Positions 53,637 to 61,287 of a DNA stretch of 64,000 bases are shown here, piece by piece; within the stretch, counting starts at the first letter, position 1, and every line of letters begins with the position of its first letter. The stretch spans positions 76,330 through 140,329 of the forward strand of contig JAEWRL010000020.1 of NCBI GenBank assembly GCA_023398955.1. Direction: 5' to 3'. The notes under the pieces were generated by a model. It ran no database searches. It was not told the DNA's origin and saw only the letters and a program-made list of their open reading frames with translations. This DNA comes from Pseudomonadota bacterium. Lineage in GTDB: Bacteria > Myxococcota_A > Polyangia > Polyangiales > Polyangiaceae. The position numbers and the translations under genes were made by a program.

Positions 53637-55256
53637 ATGCGCGTCATCCACAAGCGTTCCCCTTCGAGTCAGCCTCTCCGCTTCCGCACTTGCAGGCGGG
53701 CTCGTCAGCCGTCCGCGATAGGGCTGAGCATCAGCGCATTCGCAGTCGCGGCGGCTCTCGCCGACGGCGCGTCCGCGCAGGAGGCGACGGGAGGCGATTT
53801 CAGCGTTCAGCGGATGGAGGGGGCGCCGGGGCCCGGCAACTTCATCGTCACCCGTGGCGCGCGCGTCGACGGGCAAATGGACCTCTTTGCCAACGCGCTC
53901 GTCCACTACGGGCACAAGCCGTTCGTTGTGGTGAGTTGTCGTGACGCGGAGAATTGTTCCGAGTCTGCAGGGGGGCGCAGTGATGTGAACGTCGTGGAGA
54001 ACCTGGGCACCGCAGACTTGATGGGGAGCCTCACCGTTATCCCTATCGTCCAGGTGGGCCTCAGGGTTCCAGTGACGTGGGTCCAGGGCGAAGGGCTCGA
54101 CGAGGACGGGCGCCAAGCGCTGGACGGCCTGAGCGGTGTCGGGCTTGGTGACGTCGAGGTGGAGGGGAAGGTCCGCGCCTTTGGCAATCCCCAGGATCCC
54201 TTCGTATTGGGTGGTGCCTTGTTCGTGACAGCGCCAACGGGGCACCTGACGTCGAGCGGCAACTATTTGGGTGATGAGCTCCCCACCGCCGGCCTACGCG
54301 GCATTGGCGACGTGAAGATGGACAAGCTTCACTTGGCAGGCAATCTTATCGGCTATTGGCGGGACAAGGCAGAACTCGGAAGCTATGAATCAGGTCCGGG
54401 CTTGCGCTTCTCGGCCGCGGCCGCCTACCAGGTCATGCCGGTCTTCGCGGTCATGGCTGACGTCTTCGGTGGCACCCAGTTCAGCGGGCAGAACGACGGC
54501 AGCAATACGATGGAGGCGGCTCTCGCCGCTCAGATCACGCCCCTCGGCTCGCCGCTGAAGTTTCTCGTTGGGGGCGGAACGGGGCTCACGAAGGGTGTTG
54601 GCGTGCCAGTGGCCCGAGGCTTCATCGGGTTCAGTTATTCCTTTGAATCGTCTGACCGCGATCTCGATGGAATCACCGGCGCTTCGGACGAGTGCCCCAC
54701 GGACGCCGAGGACATGGACGGCTACGAAGACAGCGACGGCTGTCCGGATCTCGACAACGACCAGGACACCATCCTCGACGTCAACGATAAGTGCCCGATG
54801 GATGCCGAAGATCCGGACGGCTTCGAGGACACCGACGGCTGTCCTGACTACGACAACGACAAGGATGGCGTGCCCGACGATCGCGACGCCTGTCCCAACG
54901 AACCCGAGACGAAGAACGGGTACAAGGACGACGACGGCTGCCCTGACGAAGTCGATTCCGACGAGGACGGTGTTCCCGACTCACGTGACGCATGCCCCAA
55001 CGAGCCCGAGGACACCGATGGCTTCGAGGACACGGACGGCTGTCCCGACCTGGACAACGATCAGGACGGCGTGCCGGACCTGCGGGACGAATGCTACCTC
55101 GAGCCGGAGACCATCAACGGCTTCGAGGACGAGGACGGATGCCCCGATGAGCCCCCGGAGGGCTGGAAGCCACCCCCTGGCTGGCAGCCGCCCCAGGTCA
55201 TTGACATGGATGGCGAAGGCGACGGGACAGCAGGTGAAGCAGCCGGCACGGAGTAA
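53637..55256 (+). CDS. outer-membrane protein with TSP3-type calcium repeats
   Basis: About 539 residues from ATG 53637. Signal to about 47 (ISAFAVAAALADGASAQ). A beta-rich domain to about 345 (LVHYGHKPFVV, VFGGTQFSGQ, ARGFIGFSYSFES) suggests a barrel. Five or six Asp-rich TSP3 repeats follow (DLDNDQDTILDVNDKCPMD; DYDNDKDGVPDDRDACPNE), then a Pro-rich end. Such proteins usually carry a C-terminal OmpA domain, which is absent. Probably calcium-binding and surface exposed. Confidence 0.8.
   Translation: MRVIHKRSPSSQPLRFRTCRRARQPSAIGLSISAFAVAAALADGASAQEATGGDFSVQRMEGAPGPGNFIVTRGARVDGQMDLFANALVHYGHKPFVVVSCRDAENCSESAGGRSDVNVVENLGTADLMGSLTVIPIVQVGLRVPVTWVQGEGLDEDGRQALDGLSGVGLGDVEVEGKVRAFGNPQDPFVLGGALFVTAPTGHLTSSGNYLGDELPTAGLRGIGDVKMDKLHLAGNLIGYWRDKAELGSYESGPGLRFSAAAAYQVMPVFAVMADVFGGTQFSGQNDGSNTMEAALAAQITPLGSPLKFLVGGGTGLTKGVGVPVARGFIGFSYSFESSDRDLDGITGASDECPTDAEDMDGYEDSDGCPDLDNDQDTILDVNDKCPMDAEDPDGFEDTDGCPDYDNDKDGVPDDRDACPNEPETKNGYKDDDGCPDEVDSDEDGVPDSRDACPNEPEDTDGFEDTDGCPDLDNDQDGVPDLRDECYLEPETINGFEDEDGCPDEPPEGWKPPPGWQPPQVIDMDGEGDGTAGEAAGTE
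54655..55150 (+). repeat. imperfect tandem repeats encoding TSP3 motifs
   Basis: The unit (about 75-80 bases) recurs with gacggctgtcc or gacggctgccc and gacgaggacggtgt-like blocks, encoding DxDxDG calcium loops and one CP pair per unit. The repetition is at protein level with diverged DNA. Confidence 0.7.
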
Positions 55257-55368
55257 TGGGTGCCGCGGACCTGGGCAGAGTCACTGACTCCGGCCCGTCC
55301 GCGGCGCCGCAATGGCTCGACAAGCGCCACTGCGCGTCTAGTGTTCGAAGACTGCTCAACGGGGGCTT

Positions 55369-56532
55369 ATGCCAGGCGAAGTACGACGGACAGATAGTTC
55401 GGGTGGCGTGACGTACTTCGCCCCGGCTGCGCGGGCGAGCGCTGCTGAGCTCGAACGAGCCATCGAGGTCGTCGCTAGTAGCCCGGTCATGGTGGAGGTA
55501 CTTGCTGCCCTCGGTGGAGCCGTCGTGCTGCTGAACCGGGAGCGCCAGATCGTAGGTGCCAATCCGGGCCTGCTCAAGATGCTGGGGTGCCCGATCCAGG
55601 ACGGCGTGCTCGGTTTGCGCCTCGGTGAGGCCCTCGGCTGTCGGAATGCGGCGCGGGCTCCATCCGGCTGTGGCACGGGGAAGCCCTGCGCCGATTGCGG
55701 GGCGGTCTTGGCCATCCTGGGTGCTCAGTGCGATGGTGACATCATGGAGCGGGAGTGCCTCCTCACGCTGGCTTCCGGCGACCGCGCCCTCGAGCTCTGG
55801 GCGCGCGCCGCTCCCTTCTCCCTGGAGGGCCACCCGTTCGTGCTGCTCTCTCTCCAAGACATCTCCGACCGCAAGCGCCGGGAGCACCTGGAGCGGGTCT
55901 TTCTCCATGACTTGATGAACACGGTGGGTGCGCTGAGCGGGTACCAGGATCTGCTGCGACAGGGCGCCGGGGCGACCAGAGAAATACTCATCGAGATGCA
56001 CGAGGTCGTGGCGCGCCTCGTCGAGGAGATTCGCACGCACCAGGATCTCGGAGCGGCCGAACGCGGGGACATCAGGACCAACGTGGCGCCAGTCTCCACG
56101 GCGACCATCCTGGACGATCTCGCGAGGCTATTCCTGCGCCACGAGGTAGCTTGCGAGCGTTCGCTCTACTGCAGCGGTGCGCGGATTCGCATCCGTACAG
56201 ATCCGTTCCTTCTGGAGCGCGTTCTTGTCAATATGGTCAAGAACGCTTTCGAAGCGTCGCTCCCTGGGGCGGAGGTCAGCGTCATGTGCACGGCTAGGCC
56301 TGACGCCGTCGAGTTCGCCGTGCACAACCCGGGGTACATCGAGCCTCGGGTGAGCGCGCACGTGTTCCAGCGGAGTTTCTCGACGAAGCCGGGGGTGGGG
56401 CGGGGCCTCGGAACCTACAGCATGAAGCTTTTCGGGGAGCGCTATCTGCGGGGCAGGGTGCGCTTTGAGACGTCTCCCGAGCGCGGGACGACGTTTACCC
56501 TATGCATTCCACGCGATCTCGAGGACTCCTGA
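55369..56532 (+). CDS. PAS-domain histidine kinase with Cys cluster
   Basis: 387 residues, soluble. A PAS domain (about 38-165) contains Cys91, Cys101, Cys107 and Cys110 (GCGTGKPCADCGA), a pattern I know from many deltaproteobacterial PAS kinases. The phospho-acceptor is His180 in VFLHDLMNTVGALSG, with N-box NMVKNAFEA (Asn291) and G-box GVGRGLGTYSMK. No receiver domain or response regulator is adjacent. It is followed without a gap by the lipoprotein gene (TGA then GTG ATG), so the kinase heads an operon of four genes. Confidence 0.88.
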   Translation: MPGEVRRTDSSGGVTYFAPAARASAAELERAIEVVASSPVMVEVLAALGGAVVLLNRERQIVGANPGLLKMLGCPIQDGVLGLRLGEALGCRNAARAPSGCGTGKPCADCGAVLAILGAQCDGDIMERECLLTLASGDRALELWARAAPFSLEGHPFVLLSLQDISDRKRREHLERVFLHDLMNTVGALSGYQDLLRQGAGATREILIEMHEVVARLVEEIRTHQDLGAAERGDIRTNVAPVSTATILDDLARLFLRHEVACERSLYCSGARIRIRTDPFLLERVLVNMVKNAFEASLPGAEVSVMCTARPDAVEFAVHNPGYIEPRVSAHVFQRSFSTKPGVGRGLGTYSMKLFGERYLRGRVRFETSPERGTTFTLCIPRDLEDS

Positions 56533-57579
56533 GTGATGCCAGCGGCTGGGGCAGGTCGTAGGGGAGTCGTGCGCCGGTCAGGAGTTGTCATCGGGCTCGC
56601 GTGCGCCGCCTCCGCCGCCTCCGCCTGTGCTGTCTGCGACGACACATCCGACGCAGTGGGCGCCAACCAACGCGGGTGCAGACAGTGTCCCGACGTGGCG
56701 CCGGGCGCCACAGCATCCAGCCCGCTTCCGTCGAGCCCCTCCTCGCCACGTTGTCCGCTGTTTGCGGGAGGGCGTCGCCTTGGCGTCGTTGCGAACACGG
56801 AACTGAAAGAGGCCTCGGGTATGGTTGCCAGTCGCCAAAACCCAGGGGTTCTATGGTCCCACAATGACTCAGGCGGGACGCCGACGCTCTTCGCCATGTC
56901 CTTTGGCGGTGCAGACCTCGGGACATATGAGGTGCCGGGCGTCCGTGCCGAGGATTGGGAAGACATCGCCTTGGGGCCCGCGCCGGAGCTCGGCGACTGG
57001 TATCTCTACGTTGGCGACACTGGGACGAACACGAGAACCCGCGACTACGTCGAGGTCCATCGGATTCTCGAGCCTGAGGTGGAGCTCGGTCAACGGGCGG
57101 GCGTGCACGAGGTCGATCGCGTCGGCAGCTTGCGCATTCGTTTTCCCGATAGCTCACCGCCGGACGGCGAAGCGCTGCTCGTGGATCCGCGCGACGGAGA
57201 CCTGTACCTCATCCCGAAGTCCGAGATGGGAGAGCTTGGACTCTATCGCGCCACGGCCGCCGCCATGGCGCGGCGGGAGATCCTCCTGGAGCATGTCGGA
57301 ACGGTGCGGATGCCCGAAACGGGCTTTCAGCTCGTGACGGCTGGCGATATCTCTCCGGACGGTGCCTGGATCCTGCTCAGGACCTACCTCGACGTGTACC
57401 TGTGGCCTCGGCAGCCCGGTCAATCGGTTGCCGAGGCGCTGACGCGAGAGCCGTGCTTCGCGCCGCGCAAAGCGGAGCCGCAGGGGGAGTCCATCGCCTG
57501 GGTACCCTCCGGCCAGGGCTACTTCACGATGAGCGAAGGGGACCGGTCACCGATCTACTTCTTCGAGCGCTTGCGGTAG
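56533..57579 (+). CDS. lipoprotein, possible beta-propeller
   Basis: About 348 residues; GTG 56533 directly follows the kinase stop and ATG 56536 is the next codon. Signal with lipobox SASAC near 32. A short Cys-rich part is followed by about 270 residues of repeated beta pattern (VLWSHNDSGGTPTLFAM; DWEDIALGP; LYVGDTGTNTRTRDYVEVHR; LVDPRDGDLYLIP; ISPDGAWILLRTY), like an esterase-type or SdiA-like propeller. No family named with confidence. Coupled to the kinase. Confidence 0.7.
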   Translation: MMPAAGAGRRGVVRRSGVVIGLACAASAASACAVCDDTSDAVGANQRGCRQCPDVAPGATASSPLPSSPSSPRCPLFAGGRRLGVVANTELKEASGMVASRQNPGVLWSHNDSGGTPTLFAMSFGGADLGTYEVPGVRAEDWEDIALGPAPELGDWYLYVGDTGTNTRTRDYVEVHRILEPEVELGQRAGVHEVDRVGSLRIRFPDSSPPDGEALLVDPRDGDLYLIPKSEMGELGLYRATAAAMARREILLEHVGTVRMPETGFQLVTAGDISPDGAWILLRTYLDVYLWPRQPGQSVAEALTREPCFAPRKAEPQGESIAWVPSGQGYFTMSEGDRSPIYFFERLR

Positions 57580-57629
57580 AGCGCCATCTGGCCTGGCTCG
57601 ACGACGGTGCTAAACGATGGGCGGCGGAG

Positions 57630-58229
57630 ATGACGCGAAGAGCTCAGGATTCACCCGCTGCCCAGGGGCGGTCATGGCGAGCAGCTCGTGTTCCAGCGAT
57701 CGTCGACACCGCTTGGCGCGCTGCCGTCGTCGTGGCCGTGGGCGTCACCGCAGGGCTCACGACGAACCTGCTGAGAGCGGATGGGATTCGGCTCGGCCGT
57801 TACACCCCGCCCGCCATGTGCACGGCCGCGGCTGCTCTGCCTGGGCCGGAGCCGATGATCGTGCCACCGGCCGACGTGGGGCCGTACTGCGCTGCACCGG
57901 GGACCGTCATCATCGACACGCGTTCCGCCTTGGCATACGCCCACGGCCACGCCGCGGGCGCGCTGCACCTCCCTTGCACGGCCTCGAGCAGCGCTGCGGG
58001 TCGCGCCAGGGAGCTCATCGGGTCGAGCTCCACTGTCGTCCTCTATGGTGACTCGACCGAGGACGCTATGAATGTCGTATCTGGACTCCTCACCGCGACG
58101 GAGCGCCCTGATTTGTCCATCGTCGTGGTAGAAGGAGGCTTTGCAGCATGGCAGGCCGCCAACCAGCCGTGCAGCTCCGGGCCGTGCGACCGTTGTGAAC
58201 CGGAGTTCTTTCATGAGCGCCACCACTGA
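57630..58229 (+). CDS. membrane-anchored rhodanese-like protein
   Basis: About 199 residues from ATG 57630. One membrane helix near 25-45 (VVVAVGVTAGLTTNLL). A rhodanese-like domain follows (VIIDTRSALAYAHGHAAGALHLP), but the active-site Cys position reads VVLYGDSTEDAMNVV, so sulfur transfer is unlikely or altered. A Cys-rich tail PCSSGPCDRCEPE ends the protein. The gene overlaps the MauE gene by 17 bases. Confidence 0.7.
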   Translation: MTRRAQDSPAAQGRSWRAARVPAIVDTAWRAAVVVAVGVTAGLTTNLLRADGIRLGRYTPPAMCTAAAALPGPEPMIVPPADVGPYCAAPGTVIIDTRSALAYAHGHAAGALHLPCTASSSAAGRARELIGSSSTVVLYGDSTEDAMNVVSGLLTATERPDLSIVVVEGGFAAWQAANQPCSSGPCDRCEPEFFHERHH

Positions 58230-58746
58230 CGAGGCGACGATGCCACCAGCACCAGCTGCCTTCTCCGCACGAGAGCGAACCTCGGCTCGCCCCTCACCAC
58301 TGCCGACAGTGGTGAGCTGGCTCGTACGCCTGGGGTTCGCGGGCGTCTTCCTCGTCGCCGGGTTCGAGAAAGTGGTGGACCCCGAGGGCTTCGCAGAGCA
58401 GATCGCCAACTATCAGTTGCTGAGCGAGTGGGCCGCATGGGGGGCAGCGCTCTTCCCGAGCGTGGAGATCGCGGCAGCCGTCACGGTCCTCGTGGCTCCA
58501 CCCCCGTGGCGGCGCAGCGCCGTGATCGTGCTGCTCGGGCTCCTCGTCGTCTTCACCGGCGCCATCATCCACGCCTGGGCGCGCGGGATCGACACGGACT
58601 GCGGGTGCTTCGGTCAGGGGAGCACGCCCATTGGTATCTGGTCGGTACTGCGCAACGGCGGCTTGATGGTCACTGGTGCCATCCTGCTGTGGCTCACCCC
58701 CCGCTCGCGGGACGTCCGCATGGCGGGCGCCGCCAGCGTTCGCTGA
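58213..58746 (+). CDS. DoxX/MauE-type membrane redox protein
   Basis: About 177 residues from ATG 58213. Four membrane helices (LGFAGVFLVAGFEKVV; ALFPSVEIAAAVTVLVA; AVIVLLGLLVVFTGAII; NGGLMVTGAILLWL). The VAGFEKV and TDCGCFGQG motifs place it in the MauE/DoxX branch linked to thiol-disulfide chemistry. It overlaps the rhodanese gene. Probably serves periplasmic disulfide handling. Confidence 0.8.
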   Translation: MSATTDEATMPPAPAAFSARERTSARPSPLPTVVSWLVRLGFAGVFLVAGFEKVVDPEGFAEQIANYQLLSEWAAWGAALFPSVEIAAAVTVLVAPPPWRRSAVIVLLGLLVVFTGAIIHAWARGIDTDCGCFGQGSTPIGIWSVLRNGGLMVTGAILLWLTPRSRDVRMAGAASVR

Positions 58747-58778
58747 CGGACGAACGCCGCGTCCGCCAGCGTTCAGCG
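58730..58778. terminator. inverted/direct repeat across convergent stops
   Basis: CCGCCAGCGTTC occurs at 58730-58741 and 58763-58774, with GAACGC at 58752-58757 able to pair with either copy; CGCTGA (58741-58746) also matches TCAGCG (58773-58778). The repeat spans the end of the MauE gene and the stop of the extensin-like gene, suiting a bidirectional terminator. Confidence 0.4.
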
Positions 58779-59909
58779 GAGGATGAGGCCCTTAGCGCCC
58801 CGCTTGATGTCCAAATGGAGATGGTCGTGGTGCGCGGCATCGTAGTTCGGTGTGAGGATGACATGGAAGTAACCGCCGCGCGCGATCGCGCATACGAGGT
58901 TGCGGAGTAGGATGCCCTCTCGCGTGGGTATGTGGAGCCGCGCTTCGGGTCCGCAGGGTGGCTCACCTGCCTGTGGAGGCCAGTCCTCTTCGATGTGCAG
59001 TATCGTCCCGTCCGCAAGGTGGAAGGCCACCACGTCGGCGGCAAGTCCGTGTCCGTGCTGGCTCAAGATCCCACTCCGCAGCATGGATTTCGGGCGGAAC
59101 ACAGTGCCGAGGGTGACGCGTGTGACATGGTGCTCCGCGAGCAGCTCCGTCAGGTCGGCCAGGACGAGGGCCAAGCGGCACTCGACGACTCCGTAGGGAC
59201 TCGACCATCCCCCGGTAACGAAGCGGACGCCGTTGATCGGTCCGTCGAAGCGAAAGGCGGTTGCCACGCCGCGTGTCGGGCGGCGGTCACGTCGAAAGGG
59301 CAGCTTGCGGCGCTTGGCTTCTGCGCGGCAGTCTGCCGGATAAAGGACGGACCGACGCATCGCCGGGGCGCGTCCAGGGAGGGATCCGCGCGGTAGCGCT
59401 TCGTTGAAAGGGAACCCTCGAGCAGCCGCGATGGGTCCCGCGGGTGGGTTTTCGCCGCCTGAACCTCCCGTCGCGAGCGTGGCTGCCTCCTGCGGTGTCG
59501 TCGACTCGGCAGCCATAGGGGACCCTTCTGCCACGGTGGAAGCCTCCTCCGCCATGGGCGCATCTGCCGCCGAACCCGTTGAGCGAGACAGCTCTGCCTC
59601 GGTGTCGAGCCGCGCGCGGTCGTGGGCTGGTGCTTTCGATTGCGGGGCTTGGTCCGCGACCTGCGCTCGGCGGGGCTCGGGTGCTTGCGAAGCGCCACTC
59701 GGGGATGCCAAGTCGTGGCTGTGAGGCAGTGCAGGGGGAGGCGAAGCGGGCGCCGCGCAGCCGCTGCCAAGAACCCAAAGCGTCAGCAGGGCGCTTTGCA
59801 CAATGTGCTCGAGTCGATCTCTCCAGCTGATAGCCGTCACCACGCCTTGCTTAGCAGTCCGGCTGAGGCGTGCCCAGTCCTCCCGGGGTTGCCAGCGGGT
59901 GCCGATCAT
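58773..59909 (-). CDS. extensin-like-domain lipoprotein (M15-type peptidase fold)
   Basis: About 378 residues from ATG 59909; GTG 59843 or 59840 would start closer to the signal. Lipobox GSGC near 58. A Ser/Ala/Glu-rich linker runs to about 175. The extensin-like C-terminal domain has CRLALVLADLTELLAEHHVTRV, SQHGHGLAADVVAF and YDAAHHDHLHLDIKRGAKG, with the His-x-His-type metal site of D-Ala-D-Ala carboxypeptidases. It may trim peptidoglycan. Convergent with the MauE gene. Confidence 0.8.
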   Translation of the reverse strand: MIGTRWQPREDWARLSRTAKQGVVTAISWRDRLEHIVQSALLTLWVLGSGCAAPASPPPALPHSHDLASPSGASQAPEPRRAQVADQAPQSKAPAHDRARLDTEAELSRSTGSAADAPMAEEASTVAEGSPMAAESTTPQEAATLATGGSGGENPPAGPIAAARGFPFNEALPRGSLPGRAPAMRRSVLYPADCRAEAKRRKLPFRRDRRPTRGVATAFRFDGPINGVRFVTGGWSSPYGVVECRLALVLADLTELLAEHHVTRVTLGTVFRPKSMLRSGILSQHGHGLAADVVAFHLADGTILHIEEDWPPQAGEPPCGPEARLHIPTREGILLRNLVCAIARGGYFHVILTPNYDAAHHDHLHLDIKRGAKGLILR

Positions 59910-60062
59910 CCCGCGCAGACTCGACGCCTTCGCCAGAGTTGGGGCGAAGGCGCACAAACCCGAATGCCGCACGGTGCTCCCGGGCGATGCGCTGGTTCTT
60001 TGCCGAGCCAAGGGCCGAGAGCGGCGTCGACGCCGTGTCAGCACAGCGTTAGGCTTGTCTTC

Positions 60063-60824
60063 ATGGTTGTGCGTCTTGGGAGAACAGCGCTGGTAACTGG
60101 AGGTGGCCGCGGGATCGGGCGCGGCATCGCCGACCATCTGGGCCGTGCCGGGTGGGACCTAGTGGTCCTCGAGATCGATCCAGAGGCAGCGCGGTCCCTC
60201 GAGGCGCAGCAGCGGCGGGGCTTGGCCGTCGTACGTGGCGATGTGAGCATCGAGGGGGACGCCGAGCGGGCCGTGCAGGTTGCGGTCGAGCGCTACGGGC
60301 ACCTGGATGCTCTGGTCAACAATGCGGGTTTGGCGTCGCCTCAGGCACCGCACGTCGGCGAGCTCGACTACGGGCACTTCAGGCGCGTGCTTTCCGTGAA
60401 CCTCGACGGTGCGTTCCTCTGCGTACGTGCTGCGATGGACCAGCTAGTCAAGTCTCGGGGCGCTATTGTCAACATCGCCTCCACGCGCGCGTTGCAGTCG
60501 GAGCCGAACTCGGAAGCCTATGCTGCATCCAAGGGCGCTCTCCTCGCCCTCACTCATGCCCTCGCCATGAGCTTGGGGCCGCGTGTACGCGTGAACGCAG
60601 TCAGCCCGGGGTGGATTGACACGAGCGAGTACTCCGCTGACGCATCCGGCGAGCAGCTGCGGGTGCAGGACCACCTGCAGCATCCTGCAGGGCGCGTCGG
60701 GAAGCCCTCAGACGTGGCTCAGATGGTCGAGTTCCTGTTGGATCCGGAGCGCTCGGGGTTCATCACGGGACAGAACTTCGTTCTCGATGGAGGAATGACC
60801 CGAAAAATGATCTACCTAGAGTAG
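60063..60824 (+). CDS. short-chain dehydrogenase/reductase, FabG-like
   Basis: 253 residues. TGGGRGIGRGIADHLGRAG cofactor loop, NNAG (LDALVNNAG), Ser-Tyr-Lys triad (NIASTRALQSEPNSEAYAASKG), FITGQNFVLDGG end. Acidic LEIDPEAA after beta2 suggests NAD preference. It could reduce a sugar or 3-oxoacyl substrate; a fabG is missing from the fab cluster, but proof is lacking. Divergent from the extensin-like gene. Confidence 0.85.
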   Translation: MVVRLGRTALVTGGGRGIGRGIADHLGRAGWDLVVLEIDPEAARSLEAQQRRGLAVVRGDVSIEGDAERAVQVAVERYGHLDALVNNAGLASPQAPHVGELDYGHFRRVLSVNLDGAFLCVRAAMDQLVKSRGAIVNIASTRALQSEPNSEAYAASKGALLALTHALAMSLGPRVRVNAVSPGWIDTSEYSADASGEQLRVQDHLQHPAGRVGKPSDVAQMVEFLLDPERSGFITGQNFVLDGGMTRKMIYLE

Positions 60825-61287
60825 GCTCCGGACCGCACTGGGTGGCCTTGGTGATGACGAGCCTCGGGACCAAAGGGTCACTCCGGACAGCAGCGTAGCG
60901 GCCCGTCGCTCTCTCCGGATTCATGCAGGATTCCAGAAGTCCAGCAGCATTGTGCCTCACACGAAGGGCAGTCAGAACGCGAGGCGGCGCTCCAGGCAAG
61001 AGATGATCGCCGCGGACTAGAAACGGACGCCATGGACGCAACGCGGAGGGAGGTCGGCCTCGATAGCGCCTCAAAACGACTTGCCCCCAAGTAGAATCCC
61101 GGGAAATGCGGGCCACGGCGAGGTAGGCTGTGCGCTGCGTGGTACTCATGGTGGCGGGTTCCCGGCTGCAAAGGCGGCTAGTGGCTCGTCGGTTGCAAGG
61201 GCGTTCGTGATCCCAGCCCACGAAGCTCGAGCGCCACGTTCTCGCCCGAGCATCCCTTAGATTGCCCTCCGAAGGAGGTCTCGCGAA
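60825..61287. other. 463-base intergenic region
   Basis: No convincing gene; a reverse-strand open frame here lacks a family pattern and start signal. The region should contain the promoter of the GH12-like gene; its last 25 bases form a hairpin over the ribosome-binding site. Confidence 0.45.
61266..61278 (+). promoter_or_regulatory. hairpin covering the ribosome-binding site
   Basis: CCTCC (61266-61270), loop GAA, GGAGG (61274-61278) pair perfectly; GGAGG is the Shine-Dalgarno of the ATG at 61288. Folding would hide it, so translation may be conditional. Confidence 0.45.

Noticed and set aside
60763..61221. Minus-strand open frame of about 152 codons in the gap before the GH12-like gene
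   Set aside because: Overlaps the SDR end, has Arg-rich low-information sequence and no RBS.
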